DNA from: Planctomycetaceae bacterium
GTDB taxonomy: Bacteria; Planctomycetota; Planctomycetia; Pirellulales; Pirellulaceae
DNA: 38,127 nt
Direction of reading: 5' to 3'
Assembly (NCBI GenBank): GCA_021298315.1
Contig: JAJTFC010000080.1
Span: 1 to 38,127 of the forward strand
The number at the start of each line of letters is the position of its first letter. Positions within the stretch are counted from its first letter, which is position 1. Both the position numbers and the translations under genes were made by a program. Below the pieces are notes generated by a model. That model was not told the DNA's origin, searched no databases, and saw only the letters and a list, made by a program, of their open reading frames with translations. Of this stretch, positions 8,061 to 16,770 are shown piece after piece.

Positions 8061-8936
8061 ACCGTCTTGAGAAATCGAGGTGCTCGAGTCGGCTCCGCCT
8101 GTACCTTTGCCCACTGCGACGAATCCCATGGCCGCAATACCTGCTGGCCCCGATGCGACGAAACCGTAGTTTCCGGGTGGGATATTGTCGAACCGGTAAT
8201 TGCCGTCACTATCGGAACGAGTTCTAGCGATCTCATTGCCCGAGTGCGTCAGATAAATCTGGGTATTGCTCATGTCGAAATTTCCGCCAGGAACAGTCAC
8301 TCGACCTTTGATTCCGCCTTCTTCATCGATTGCTATTCTTCCGCTGTTCCAAAACGATCGATCTGAGCCAACCGGATCTTTATCGAGTTGGATTGGGCCC
8401 GAAGCACGAGGGATCGAACCGCCACGAATCAGCGATACGACTCGATCGGTTGCAGGGGTCAGTGTTCTGATTTGAATTCCGGTTGGAAGATGTTTGCCTG
8501 CCGATGCATCCAAAAGCGTCAGCGACATGACTGCTAAGGTGCTTGGGTTGTGGGCTACAAGTGAGTAGACACCTGGTTGGAGGTCATTGAATCGGAATGA
8601 TCCATCTTCAGCAGTTACGACAGAGGCGACCTGCTGACCTTTTTGAACCAAGACGACCTCGACGCCACTTTGGCGAATTTGGTTCTCTCCTGCTGGAGTG
8701 CCTAGGCTGCCCCAAATCGATCCATCGGCTGATAACCGAAGCCACTGATGGTGATTGAGACTCCCTACCATGCTGACCGAATCGCTGGGGCTGCTGGTAG
8801 ATGGCACAGGCACTGCGAGCGGTTCAGCTTGGATGGGCGCCGGATCTTGGGCATAGCCAACAGCAGGGTAAGCCATCGCTCCGAAGCATGAGGCTATGGT
8901 AGAAGCCAGGACGAGTCGAAAGTGGAGTTTGGACAT
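7929..8936 (-). CDS. Secreted protein with two carboxypeptidase-regulatory-like domains; apparent frameshift near 3' end
   Basis: From the ATG at 8936 the product has a signal peptide (MSKLHFRLVLAS to AVGYAQ) and two Cna-B/carboxypeptidase-regulatory-like beta-sandwich repeats. The first is GVEVVLVQKGQQVASVVTAEDGSFRFNDLQPGVYSL and the second GGIKGRVTVPG.....IYLTHSGNEIARTRSDSDGNYRFDNIPPGNYGF (each quoted in part). Such modules are extracellular and usually structural. After about SISQDG the open frame degenerates into a valine-rich end stopping at 7929, while the -1 frame carries a convincing glycine-rich and hydrophobic C-terminus to 7858. The intact gene is therefore probably 7858-8936, about 358 residues. 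The shift lies between roughly 8045 and 8115 and may be a mutation, an assembly error or, less likely, recoding, since I see no classical slippery heptamer. The ORF could be extended upstream to 9050, but that leader does not resemble a signal peptide. Confidence 0.72.
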   Translation of the reverse strand: MSKLHFRLVLASTIASCFGAMAYPAVGYAQDPAPIQAEPLAVPVPSTSSPSDSVSMVGSLNHHQWLRLSADGSIWGSLGTPAGENQIRQSGVEVVLVQKGQQVASVVTAEDGSFRFNDLQPGVYSLVAHNPSTLAVMSLTLLDASAGKHLPTGIQIRTLTPATDRVVSLIRGGSIPRASGPIQLDKDPVGSDRSFWNSGRIAIDEEGGIKGRVTVPGGNFDMSNTQIYLTHSGNEIARTRSDSDGNYRFDNIPPGNYGFVASGPAGIAAMGFVAVGKGTGGADSSTSISQDGRKFVHASVPVRPVVATVEVVVVVVVESAEVSVADSCPLPLSVV

Positions 8937-9151
8937 GGTGAAACCAAAACTGAATGAATCTAAAAACGGGAGCAGGTCGATTCTCAAGTGTATTCTGCAG
9001 AAACGAGGATACAAGCGAAAACAAATTCGGGAAATGGAGGGAAGTGGCAAAAAGGGGTGGTTATGACGACGGATTGTAGGGGCTGACGGGCCGACGCGAA
9101 ACTCCGCATTAGACCGGCTAATCGCCGTGGCTTTTTATTGAGTAATGTCAC

Positions 9152-9178
9152 TTGAAACGAGGTTGGATGTTGTATACT
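9152..9178 (+). promoter_or_regulatory. Candidate sigma70-like promoter for the isomerase gene
   Basis: TTGAAA (9152-9157) and TATACT (9173-9178) are separated by 15 bases, slightly short. They lie about 107 bases upstream of the chosen TTG start, within the 348-base gap (8937-9284) between two divergent genes. Apart from this and the 13-bp duplication at 9243-9268 I see nothing else in that gap. Confidence 0.35.
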
Positions 9179-9242
9179 CCGAACGAATTGTGCATCGAAC
9201 ATGCCGCCGATTCGACCGGATGGTTGGGTTATTTGTGATGGG

Positions 9243-9268
9243 CAATCGGACAAGACAATCGGACAAGA
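9243..9268. repeat. Tandem duplication of a 13-bp unit
   Basis: CAATCGGACAAGA occurs twice in direct succession, followed by a partial third copy (CAAGA). It sits just upstream of the preferred TTG start of the isomerase-like gene, in what is probably its 5' leader. Confidence 0.85.
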
Positions 9269-9270
9269 CA

Positions 9271-9275
9271 AGAGG
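9271..9275 (+). promoter_or_regulatory. Shine-Dalgarno sequence that favours the TTG start at 9285
   Basis: AGAGG is nine bases ahead of the TTG at 9285. The conserved part of the protein (RISAFPKCYLEEI) begins four codons after this TTG. The ATG at 9201 would add a non-conserved leader that runs through the 13-bp duplication. Confidence 0.5.
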
Positions 9276-9284
9276 ATCAGTACG

Positions 9285-10187
9285 TTGAATCGACCAAGAA
9301 TCAGTGCATTTCCAAAGTGCTACTTGGAGGAAATCTCCCAAAAAAAGACAATGAGCGTCTTCGATTGGATCGAGATGGCCAAGGATTTGCCTGCTGAGGG
9401 TTTGGAAATGTACGAAGGGTTTCTTTGGGAGTTGAGCGATTCATTCCTCGGGAGGCTTCGGGATACTTTAGAAAAAGCTAATTTTCAGATGCCGATGCTG
9501 TGTTGTTCACCGGACTTTACTCATCCTGAGGCAGCCAGTCGCAAAGCTGCGATTGATTACCAAAAAAGGATGATCGAAGTTGCATACAAATTGGGGGGGG
9601 AGGGAACGGTTTGTCGCGTATTGAGCGGACAGCGGTGGCCCCAAGTCGAACTTGAGCGGGGCCTCGAATACGCATCCGAAGGCATTTTGGCTTGCCTTCC
9701 CGTCGCCGAATCGCTCGGTGTCGTTCTAGGGATTGAGAACCATTACAAGGATGGTTTTTGGCTTTATCCCGAGTTTGCTCAGAAGATGGAAGTGTTTTTG
9801 CAGTTGCTTGATCGGATCCCAGAATCGAAGCATTTTGGCGTTCAATACGACCCAAGCAATGCGGTAGTGGCAGGTGACGATCCAATCGAATTGCTTGATG
9901 CTGTGCTTGGTAGAGTCGTGAGCATGCATGCGAGCGATCGCTATTTGGTTCCGGGTGCGAGCCTAGAGGACTTGCGACAGGCCGAAGGGAGTGCGGGTTA
10001 CTCCAAATTGCTTTTGCATGGAGTAACCGGTCGTGGTTTGAATGATTATCCAGCGATTTTCGAGCGACTAGCTTCGAGTGGGTATTGTGGTTGGATCAGC
10101 ATTGAAGACGGAATGAATGGGATGCAGGAGATGCGGGAGTCGTTGATCTTTCTCGGAGAAATGGTCCGAAGGTACTATCCGAGCTAG
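9285..10187 (+). CDS. Sugar phosphate isomerase/epimerase family TIM-barrel protein
   Basis: This cytosolic protein of about 300 residues belongs to the xylose-isomerase-like TIM-barrel superfamily (AP_endonuc_2), whose members isomerise or epimerise sugars, inositols or keto acids with a divalent metal. Counting from the TTG start at 9285, the expected metal-binding quartet is visible: E151 (GIENHY), D189 (QYDPSNA), H215 (MHASDRY) and E274 (ISIEDGMNG). The protein opens with RISAFPKCYLEEI, as in its planctomycete relatives. The ATG at 9201 is an alternative start but gives a poorly conserved leader. It stands alone between the divergent carboxypeptidase-regulatory-like gene and the PEP-CTERM pair, so the neighbours do not reveal the substrate. 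Confidence 0.85.
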   Translation: MNRPRISAFPKCYLEEISQKKTMSVFDWIEMAKDLPAEGLEMYEGFLWELSDSFLGRLRDTLEKANFQMPMLCCSPDFTHPEAASRKAAIDYQKRMIEVAYKLGGEGTVCRVLSGQRWPQVELERGLEYASEGILACLPVAESLGVVLGIENHYKDGFWLYPEFAQKMEVFLQLLDRIPESKHFGVQYDPSNAVVAGDDPIELLDAVLGRVVSMHASDRYLVPGASLEDLRQAEGSAGYSKLLLHGVTGRGLNDYPAIFERLASSGYCGWISIEDGMNGMQEMRESLIFLGEMVRRYYPS

Positions 10188-10378
10188 CAACCAAATGTCT
10201 CGGTAATTTCGAAACGGTCGGAAAAATCCTCCTAATCCACCCATCCTGCTTGGATTGGGCCAAATCTCTCTTTTGGAATGTTTGATTTTCTTGCCTATGG
10301 AGGGGCTCGGTCTAGGATTGCTGAGATGTCATTTCTTAACTGCAATCAACTCAACTACCGAAAAGTAATCTTGCCAAC

Positions 10379-11146
10379 ATGAATCCGACTCGGTTTGCAG
10401 CCGTTACAGCGGTGTTGATTGGCATGCTCTGCCACTTCCAGCATGTCCAGGCTGGGATAGTCACCAGTACGGTAGTTCAATCCGGTACGAAAGTCGACTA
10501 CATCGGAACTGCATCCAGCATTGGACAGCTTCCTCCGATGAGCGAGCGGCCTGGATCGGCATCGAGGATCGGCACCTTCGACTACGAATTCGTGGATTTG
10601 CCTGGTTTGTTTTTCCTTCGAGCCCGGATCCGATTTTGGGTACAACTACCCCCGGAGGCAATTGGTGAATTGGCACCTTACTTGGTGTTCTCGCCAGTAT
10701 TGCAGGGCGATTCGCCTGATTTGGATTTAGAGTTGATTTCAGGCAGGGCGGTCAAAACGGATATTCGGATTTCGTTCGACTTGTTCCCTGCAGGCGTAGG
10801 GATTGTGGAGAAACAGATAGATTTCAAGGATTTAACGAAGGAACAGAGTCTGAAGCTTTCCTCGATCCTATCAAATGATCCCCAGCAGCGGGTCGATGTT
10901 TGGCTGGCCAGCGACACTCTCAAGGCAATCACGGTTCCAAAAAATGTTAGTTACATAAGTGTATCAACTGGGTTGCCCACGCTGGTGGTTAAGAACCTTA
11001 CGTCTACCTTGGATTTGGAGTTTGTGCCAGAACCTGCTACGAGTGTGATGTTCGGAATTGGATTATCTTTTGCATTGCAAAGATCTTGGAAGGAATATCG
11101 GCGACGCAAAGGTACCAGCTCAAAAGGTGCTAAGGAGCGATGTTGA
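10379..11146 (+). CDS. PEP-CTERM sorting domain-containing protein
   Basis: This 255-residue exported protein has a signal peptide (MNPTRFAAV to HVQA) and a C-terminal PEP-CTERM tag: VPEPAT (residues 216-221), a hydrophobic segment and the basic tail KEYRRRK. The tag is recognised by an exosortase/archaeosortase-type enzyme, which places proteins in the envelope; no such enzyme is encoded in this window. The middle region has no domain I recognise and is rich in beta-prone, low-complexity sequence. The last bases overlap the next PEP-CTERM gene, so the two are translated together. The 191-base gap upstream (10188-10378) holds no clear element. Confidence 0.85.
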   Translation: MNPTRFAAVTAVLIGMLCHFQHVQAGIVTSTVVQSGTKVDYIGTASSIGQLPPMSERPGSASRIGTFDYEFVDLPGLFFLRARIRFWVQLPPEAIGELAPYLVFSPVLQGDSPDLDLELISGRAVKTDIRISFDLFPAGVGIVEKQIDFKDLTKEQSLKLSSILSNDPQQRVDVWLASDTLKAITVPKNVSYISVSTGLPTLVVKNLTSTLDLEFVPEPATSVMFGIGLSFALQRSWKEYRRRKGTSSKGAKERC

Positions 11147-11148
11147 AC

Positions 11149-11814
11149 ATGAAAAGCTTTGTTGCATCTTTCGTTTGTTTTTTGGCTGTGGCAATCGGCG
11201 CTGCGAGGATGGCAAAAGCCGACATCATCTTCGATTTTGCTCAGCAATCGGGCGTTGCTGAAAATACGGGTTTGAGGCGAGCAGTTTATCTAGGCCGACT
11301 TTTTAACGGTGTAGATGGCGGACCATTTCGTCGGATGGATTCGATGTACGCAACGATAACGCTTGCCCAAGCATCGGGTGTGCGATTGTTCGTGGGTAAT
11401 GGCAGTACCAATTTCGATAACGCATTGGCTCAGGGCCGTATGACCGATACGGGAATTAGGGTTACTAACTCAGAGCAAAACCGAACAGAAACGATTTTCA
11501 TACCCGGCAGTTTTACACCAGGCCAAATTGGACCTAATGCTCCATTTCAGATCGACGAGCAAGCCGGTACAGCGATCTTTAACTCACTGGCGACGAACAA
11601 GCGACTGGATTTCTGGCTCGTTGGCGACTCCAACTCGGGATTTACCGTTCCATCGACTGTCGGCGGAGATGCAGCCTTTTTTATCGCTCAGTTCCACACA
11701 ACCGTTCCTGAGCCGACATCCATTTTGCTTGCCGGCGCAGGGGTAGGATACGTAGTTGCTCGCATGCGTGGGAAAAAATCGAAGAAGCAATCAGCGAGCA
11801 CCGAGGTTGGCTAG
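11149..11814 (+). CDS. PEP-CTERM sorting domain-containing protein (second of pair)
   Basis: This exported protein of about 221 residues has a signal peptide (MKSFVASFVCFLAVAIGAAR) and a C-terminal tag VPEPTSILLAGAGVGYVVARMRGKKSKK, the PEP motif, hydrophobic segment and basic tail of exosortase substrates. An AAGGAG at 11132-11137 is only two bases before an ATG at 11140, five before a TTG at 11143 and eleven before the ATG at 11149; I prefer 11149, but the difference is three residues. The start region overlaps the stop of the upstream PEP-CTERM gene. The 3' end overlaps the convergent squalene-cyclase-like gene by 24 bases. The central part (ANTGLRRAVYLGRLFNG-like, then NGSTNFDNAL) has no recognised fold. 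Confidence 0.83.
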   Translation: MKSFVASFVCFLAVAIGAARMAKADIIFDFAQQSGVAENTGLRRAVYLGRLFNGVDGGPFRRMDSMYATITLAQASGVRLFVGNGSTNFDNALAQGRMTDTGIRVTNSEQNRTETIFIPGSFTPGQIGPNAPFQIDEQAGTAIFNSLATNKRLDFWLVGDSNSGFTVPSTVGGDAAFFIAQFHTTVPEPTSILLAGAGVGYVVARMRGKKSKKQSASTEVG

Positions 11815-12912
11815 TGTGAGCAGAGCGTAGGCGGTCACTAGATTCGGATCGCCTTCCATCCATCTTGGTTCGGGATTTGTCCAAGAACCATCAACCTTTT
11901 GAGTTTTCATCAGTTGTTCGAGAACGTCTTGTTTCCAAGGTCGAGCACCGTCTTGGGATTCGAAGCTGTCTTTGCCCATCACCCCCAGGGCTTTAGACAT
12001 CGTCTGAAGATAATAATAAAGGCCAGCAGGTCCCATCCCTGGATTACTCGTGACGCTGTAGTTCTTTGACAGATACTTTACGGCTGCTTTGACTCGGTAG
12101 TCCTCCGGGCTAACCCCAGCATAGAGCATACTTTTGAGCCCTGCGTAGGTCATGGAAGCATAGGAACGTAGTCCCCCAGTGGCTTCATCCTTACCAGCCA
12201 TTGAATCTCCGCCATTGGCTGGGGTGTAGTAGAATCCCCCGTCATTGAGTTTATTCGCAAAAGGCGTATCGTTGGCAGGTGACTCGAGGTTTTGACAGCG
12301 GTTTACGAATGCAAGAGCCCTCTGAATGGCTGGATCGTTTTGAGCCACCCCGGTGCTTCGCAGGGCCTCGATGAAGAAGGCTGTATTGGACAAGTCAGGT
12401 CGCGACTTACTTCCATAGCCTGCGCCACCGAAGGCGGGGTCTTTGGGGCTGATGCCTTCTCCCTCATCCCACTGCTCTCCTTTGATAAATTTTTGTGCTG
12501 CACTTAGAACTTGGTCGTACTTACCTTCCTTGTTGATTTTGGATAAGGCCATCATGGCCAGGCAAGTTTCGTAATTCGCATGTCTGGATCCCTCTGCATG
12601 GAGTCCCCCGCTATCTTTTTTAGTCTTTAGCAAATATTCGATAGACTTGCGAACCATCGGATCCTCTTCTGGAACTCCGATCGACAACAAAGCAGACGCG
12701 ACAAGCCCAGTAACACCTGGACCTGCTTGAGCGCTAAAAGATCCGTCGGGTGCTTGGCTCTGGCGAAAGAATGCGACAGCAGCTTTTTGCATCCTTTCTT
12801 TGGCTTCCTGATCAACCGGATTGGAACCTTTCTCCTGTGAAAAGCTCATCGGTAGCGTTGGTAGTGAAACAAGACCAGTTAGGAATGCGAGGATCGCACG
12901 TCGGTTGATCAT
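11791..12912 (-). CDS. Secreted squalene-cyclase/prenyltransferase-like repeat protein
   Basis: This 373-residue protein has an N-terminal leader with a twin arginine (NRRAILAFLTG), compatible with Tat or Sec export. It then shows alpha/alpha-toroid repeats of the terpene-cyclase/prenyltransferase superfamily: QAPDGSF, DSGGLHAEG, GGAGYGS....NTAFFIEAL, NDGGFYY and VDGSWTNPEPRW followed by TAYALLTLANL. The cyclase DxDD motif is not seen, so it is probably not a triterpene cyclase; related planctomycete proteins remain uncharacterised. It converges on the PEP-CTERM pair and overlaps it by 24 bases. A minus-strand promoter candidate lies about 80 bases upstream. Confidence 0.82.
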   Translation of the reverse strand: MINRRAILAFLTGLVSLPTLPMSFSQEKGSNPVDQEAKERMQKAAVAFFRQSQAPDGSFSAQAGPGVTGLVASALLSIGVPEEDPMVRKSIEYLLKTKKDSGGLHAEGSRHANYETCLAMMALSKINKEGKYDQVLSAAQKFIKGEQWDEGEGISPKDPAFGGAGYGSKSRPDLSNTAFFIEALRSTGVAQNDPAIQRALAFVNRCQNLESPANDTPFANKLNDGGFYYTPANGGDSMAGKDEATGGLRSYASMTYAGLKSMLYAGVSPEDYRVKAAVKYLSKNYSVTSNPGMGPAGLYYYLQTMSKALGVMGKDSFESQDGARPWKQDVLEQLMKTQKVDGSWTNPEPRWMEGDPNLVTAYALLTLANLGAR

Positions 12913-12992
12913 TCGAAGACTCAGTTGTAAAAAGCAGGGGAATGCGGAGTAGGCGTCACATTATAGGTACATGGGGAAAGCCAGGTTGCTAT

Positions 12993-13020
12993 AGTATAGG
13001 AATTGTCCACTGGATAACAA
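12993..13020 (-). promoter_or_regulatory. Candidate sigma70-like promoter for the cyclase-like gene
   Basis: On the minus strand TTGTTA (13015-13020) and TATACT (12993-12998) are separated by 16 bases and point to the gene starting at 12912, giving a leader of about 75 bases. This gap (12913-13069) also has to hold the promoter of the divergent queG. Confidence 0.4.
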
Positions 13021-13069
13021 TCTTTCGCCTCATCCCTTCAACCAGCCCGCTGACTGCCTAGCTATTTCA

Positions 13070-14173
13070 ATGACATCCCTGATCGAGTTGGCGAGATCCC
13101 AAATCGAGAACTTTGCAAAAGAGCATGGGTTTCATTCGGTTCGGTTTGCTCGGTCGTTAGATGCCGAGCGATTCCCTGAGTTTTGCGATTGGTTAGAACG
13201 CGGTTACAACGCGTCGATGGGTTACCTAAAAAAGCGTCAAGAAGCCTACAGAAACCCCGGAGGTGTACTTGAGAATTGCCAAACTTTAATCCTGCTGACA
13301 CTCCCTTACCAAGCCCACCCATGGACTCACAGAGTGATCAAGCAAGGGCGCAAGCGTTTTGTACCATCGCCCCTAACACCAACGATAGGATCCTATGCGA
13401 TGCCTCGCCAGGACTATCACATTTGGATTCGAAGGAAACTAAAACCGCTTGTGAAGGAACTTCAAAGAATGTTTCCCGATTGCCATTCTCGCGTCGTGGT
13501 CGACACGGCACCTCTTTTAGAACGGGACTACGCATCGAGAGCGGGACTTGGATGGATCGGTAAAAACACCATGCTGCTGAACCGGGAAATCGGAAGCTAT
13601 TTTTTGTTGTCTGCTATTTTAACGCAGGCGAAGCTTATCGATCACGAAACGCAAAATGGTTCGGAGTCGACCTCCCACTGCGGAACCTGTAGAGCCTGCC
13701 TGGATGCTTGTCCAACACAAGCCTTCGTGGAACCTTATGTCCTCGATGCGAATCGTTGCATCAGTTACTGGACGATCGAACATCGAGGGGAGATTCCCGA
13801 AGCGATGCGTGTTCAGATGGGCCCGTGGCTTTTTGGTTGCGACATTTGCCAGATCGTCTGTCCTTGGAATCAAAAAACGACCCGTTCGGATTGTCAAGAC
13901 ATGAAGCATGATTCCATCGTTCGCAAATCCGACTGCATGCATTGGTTTGAACTAGACCAAGCATCATTTGATGCTCTTTACAAAGACACTCCTTTTGCGA
14001 GGTCTGGACTCATTGGCATGCAGCGCAATGCGATCATCGTGGCGGCAAACTTGGGAATCGAATCGGCTTTACCTGCTATCCGTCGCGTTGCGACTCAGGC
14101 GAACCATCCGCTAGAGCAAACAGCCCTGTGGGCTCTTGGACAACTGGAATCTCCAATCAAGAACCTACGGTAA
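13070..14173 (+). CDS. queG: Epoxyqueuosine reductase QueG
   Basis: QueG performs the last step of queuosine synthesis, reducing epoxyqueuosine to queuosine at position 34 of tRNAs with GUN anticodons, using cobalamin and two [4Fe-4S] clusters in the cytosol. The 367-residue length fits. Visible features are the N-terminal FHSVRFAR and GYNASMGYL, ERDYASRAGLGWIGKNTML, the first ferredoxin-type cluster C204-x2-C207-x2-C210-x3-C214-P, the CISYWTIEHRG segment, and the second cluster C257-x2-C260-x3-C264-PWN. The C-terminus is a PBS/HEAT-like helical segment (HPLEQTALWALGQL). It is divergent from the cyclase-like gene and converges on a DUF971 gene. Confidence 0.96.
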   Translation: MTSLIELARSQIENFAKEHGFHSVRFARSLDAERFPEFCDWLERGYNASMGYLKKRQEAYRNPGGVLENCQTLILLTLPYQAHPWTHRVIKQGRKRFVPSPLTPTIGSYAMPRQDYHIWIRRKLKPLVKELQRMFPDCHSRVVVDTAPLLERDYASRAGLGWIGKNTMLLNREIGSYFLLSAILTQAKLIDHETQNGSESTSHCGTCRACLDACPTQAFVEPYVLDANRCISYWTIEHRGEIPEAMRVQMGPWLFGCDICQIVCPWNQKTTRSDCQDMKHDSIVRKSDCMHWFELDQASFDALYKDTPFARSGLIGMQRNAIIVAANLGIESALPAIRRVATQANHPLEQTALWALGQLESPIKNLR

Positions 14174-14196
14174 AGTCTGAGAATCTATTTTTCGAG

Positions 14197-14511
14197 TCAT
14201 TTTCTGAGCAGATCGAATCCGAAGATGCCCGAGCTATGCCCGTCTGAAAACCGCACATTGTAAGCGTAATTGCCCACGGGTTGCATCGCCTCGATGCGGA
14301 GAGGCTGGGCTTCTTTCAGAGGAATCACCTGTAGAATCGAGGCTGCTTGCTGGTGTTCCGTCGCTTTTTTTCGCTCCTTGCACGTCGCGCAAGGGCATGC
14401 GTTTCTGAGCTCACTGGGTGTCCATGTGCTTACCCTAGAGTCGCTCCATCGAATTTGGATTTCATCGCCTTTGGTCCGTTCAATCGCCACAGGGATCACA
14501 TCTGGACTCAT
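14197..14511 (-). CDS. DUF971 domain-containing protein
   Basis: The 104-residue protein consists of a single DUF971 domain, the fold found at the N-terminus of gamma-butyrobetaine hydroxylase and in small proteins sometimes linked to Fe-S handling. Diagnostic parts are IQIRWSDSRVSTWTPSELRNACPCATC (cited in parts: WSDSR, LRNACPCATC) and the C-terminal YNVRFSDGHSSGIFGFDLLR. The CPCATC cysteines could bind a metal. AAGGA lies about nine bases ahead of the ATG at 14511. It converges on queG with a 23-base gap; proximity to an Fe-S enzyme is suggestive but not evidence of a link. Confidence 0.88.
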   Translation of the reverse strand: MSPDVIPVAIERTKGDEIQIRWSDSRVSTWTPSELRNACPCATCKERKKATEHQQAASILQVIPLKEAQPLRIEAMQPVGNYAYNVRFSDGHSSGIFGFDLLRK

Positions 14512-14648
14512 ACCCTATATTCCTTTGGAACCCAATCCGGTTTAAAATCAGTCGGCGTGTCACAAGGTGTGAGTGTAACAGGCAGTCCAGGTAACCGTAA
14601 GTCAACCAGTCTGTAGAGCAAGTTGATACCGACAGCGAACATAGGCCA

Positions 14649-15605
14649 ATGAAGTTTCCCTACGGACGATTGTACATTGCAGGACACCAAGGAATGGTGG
14701 GATCAGCAGTCTGTCGGCTTGTCCAAAGCACTTATCCGGAGGTCGAATTGGTATTGCGACCTCGTTCGGAATTGGATCTTTGCAACCCCGAGCAAGTTGA
14801 ACGTTTTTTTCGAGAAAACAGGCCGGATGCTGTGATTTTTGCAGCAGCCAAAGTTGGCGGCATTGTGGCTAATGCGAGCTTCCCAGTCGAGTTCCTTTCT
14901 GAGAACGTTAGGATGGCGATCCATGCGATCGAGTCGGCCTATCGCAATGGGGTCACAAGATTTCTTTTCTTGGGATCTACGTGTATTTACCCCAAGCATG
15001 CTCCCCAGCCGTTGGCTGAACCAAGCTTGCTGTCGAGCCCACTGGAGTCGACCAATGAAGCTTATGCACTCGCGAAAATCGTAGGGCTCAAGCTATGCCA
15101 ATATTACCGAAAGCAATTTGGTGTGATCTACCACAGTGCCATGCCGACGAATCTTTATGGTCCTGGCGATAACTATCATCCAGAGTACAGCCACGTAATT
15201 CCAGGGCTCTTAAGGAGAATCCACGAGGCCAAGATGCATTCGTTGCCCGCAGTGACACTTTGGGGTACAGGGACTCCACGTCGCGAATTTCTCTACGTGG
15301 ATGATCTTGCAAAAGCCCTCCTCCACTTGATTTGTTTGGATTCACCCCCCGATTGGATCAACGTCGGGACAGGCAAAGAAATAGCGATTCTAGAACTCGC
15401 AAAGATGATTGCTAAGACGGTTGGATTCAAAGGCGACTTCAACTTGGATACCTCCAAACCAGACGGAACGCCCTTAAAAAGAACAGATCCAAGCCTGGTT
15501 TTTTCCACAGGCTGGAGACCGCAAACCGAACTCGAAGAAGGCTTGAGAAGAACCTACGAGGATTTTCTCCATCGCATCGAGCATGACAACCTGCGTGGCA
15601 AATGA
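14649..15605 (+). CDS. fcl: GDP-L-fucose synthase
   Basis: This NADPH-dependent epimerase/reductase converts GDP-4-keto-6-deoxy-D-mannose to GDP-L-fucose in the cytosol, feeding surface polysaccharide synthesis. The extended short-chain dehydrogenase fold shows the nucleotide motif GHQGMVGSA (12-20), the family segment AAKVGGIVAN, the catalytic serine in GSTCIYP (S110) and Y139-x3-K143 (YALAK). MPTNLYGPGDNYHPEYSHVIP and WGTGTPRREFLYVDDLA are hallmarks of this enzyme. At 318 residues it is of normal length. It is the first gene of a three-gene run with two GDP-mannose dehydratase-type genes; this order (fcl before gmd) is the reverse of that in E. coli. Confidence 0.95.
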   Translation: MKFPYGRLYIAGHQGMVGSAVCRLVQSTYPEVELVLRPRSELDLCNPEQVERFFRENRPDAVIFAAAKVGGIVANASFPVEFLSENVRMAIHAIESAYRNGVTRFLFLGSTCIYPKHAPQPLAEPSLLSSPLESTNEAYALAKIVGLKLCQYYRKQFGVIYHSAMPTNLYGPGDNYHPEYSHVIPGLLRRIHEAKMHSLPAVTLWGTGTPRREFLYVDDLAKALLHLICLDSPPDWINVGTGKEIAILELAKMIAKTVGFKGDFNLDTSKPDGTPLKRTDPSLVFSTGWRPQTELEEGLRRTYEDFLHRIEHDNLRGK

Positions 15606-15701
15606 TAGATCTTTTTGCTATCCTTTGGATCGGCTGATCGGTTTGGGTTCCAATCGCGTCAGCATCAAGGAAGAAGAAATTCGAAAGGAAAGAAGGAAAC
15701 G

Positions 15702-16715
15702 ATGGGAAAATCGGCACTGATCACCGGAATCACTGGACAAGACGGATCCTATCTGGCAGAGCTCTTGCTTGAGAAAGGCTACCGTGTGCACGGTCTGGTT
15801 CGGCGAAGTTCGAGCTTCAGCACGGGACGTATTGACCATCTGTACAAGGATATCCACGAGAACCCCGGTCTGTTGCTCCATTATGGCGATCTCACGGATG
15901 GACAAGCTCTTACGAATTTAGTTCTGAGTCTCGAACCCGATGAAATCTACAACCTAGGCGCACAAAGCCACGTGCGAGTCTCTTTCGACCAACCCGTCTA
16001 CACTCTGATGACCGATGGTGTTGGTGCTCTTAACGTTCTCGAAGCAGCTAGAATACTCCACCAAAAGAAACAGGTTCGGGTTTACCAGGCGAGCTCCTCA
16101 GAGATGTACGGAGCGGTATTAGAAACGCCGCAATCGGAAACCACGCCATTCAATCCACAAAGCCCTTATGCTTGCGCGAAGGTTTACGCTTACTTTCAAA
16201 CTGTGAATTATCGCAGAAGCTACGGCCTTTTTGCTTGCAATGGTATTCTATTCAACCACGAATCTCCCCGTCGTGGAGAGACATTTGTTACCAGAAAAAT
16301 TACCCGCGCGGCGACGAGAATTAAACTCGGCCTCCAAAAAAAGCTCTTCCTAGGAAACCTTGATGCCAAACGTGATTGGGGTTTCGCGAAAGACTATGTC
16401 GAGGCGATGTGGATGATGCTCCAGCATAATGAAGCGGATGACTTTGTCATCGCAACCGGAGAAACCTACTCGATTCGCGATTTCCTCGAACTTGTCTTTT
16501 CGAAACTCGACCTCGATTGGCAAAAGTACGTCGAAATCGATCCACGCTATTTCAGACCCGCAGAGGTTGAATTGCTTTTGGGCAATCCGTCCAAAGCCCA
16601 ACGACTCCTCGGCTGGCGTTCAAAGACTTCTGTTGACAAGCTCGCTCAGATCATGGTTGAGCACGACCTGGAGCTAGCGAAACGCGAAAAGCACAACCAG
16701 TCCTTCACAAGCTGA
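15702..16715 (+). CDS. gmd: GDP-mannose 4,6-dehydratase
   Basis: Gmd converts GDP-D-mannose to GDP-4-keto-6-deoxy-D-mannose, the substrate of the upstream GDP-fucose synthase. The ATG at 15702 (337 residues) is chosen because GAAGGA lies just ahead and the protein then begins with the conserved [19 protein letters not shown]; the open frame extends 29 codons further upstream without homology. The catalytic set matches the family: S132 and E134 in ASSSEMYG, and Y156-x3-K160 (YACAK). [28 protein letters not shown] and [13 protein letters not shown] are typical Gmd segments. A close paralogue begins 55 bases after its stop. Confidence 0.96.
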   Translation: MGKSALITGITGQDGSYLAELLLEKGYRVHGLVRRSSSFSTGRIDHLYKDIHENPGLLLHYGDLTDGQALTNLVLSLEPDEIYNLGAQSHVRVSFDQPVYTLMTDGVGALNVLEAARILHQKKQVRVYQASSSEMYGAVLETPQSETTPFNPQSPYACAKVYAYFQTVNYRRSYGLFACNGILFNHESPRRGETFVTRKITRAATRIKLGLQKKLFLGNLDAKRDWGFAKDYVEAMWMMLQHNEADDFVIATGETYSIRDFLELVFSKLDLDWQKYVEIDPRYFRPAEVELLLGNPSKAQRLLGWRSKTSVDKLAQIMVEHDLELAKREKHNQSFTS

Positions 16716-16770
16716 GATCATCGGGTCGCAAATCAATGACCAATGGTCATCCGCCAGAGGGATCCAATTC

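Noticed and set aside
8045..8115. Programmed -1 ribosomal frameshift site
   Set aside because: No X XXY YYZ heptamer or following strong structure was found near the frame change, so mutation or assembly error is more likely.
7814..8236. Minus-strand frame with a tryptophan run (WWWWWWW)
   Set aside because: It is the third reading of the GGT repeat tract; its sequence has no protein-like composition.
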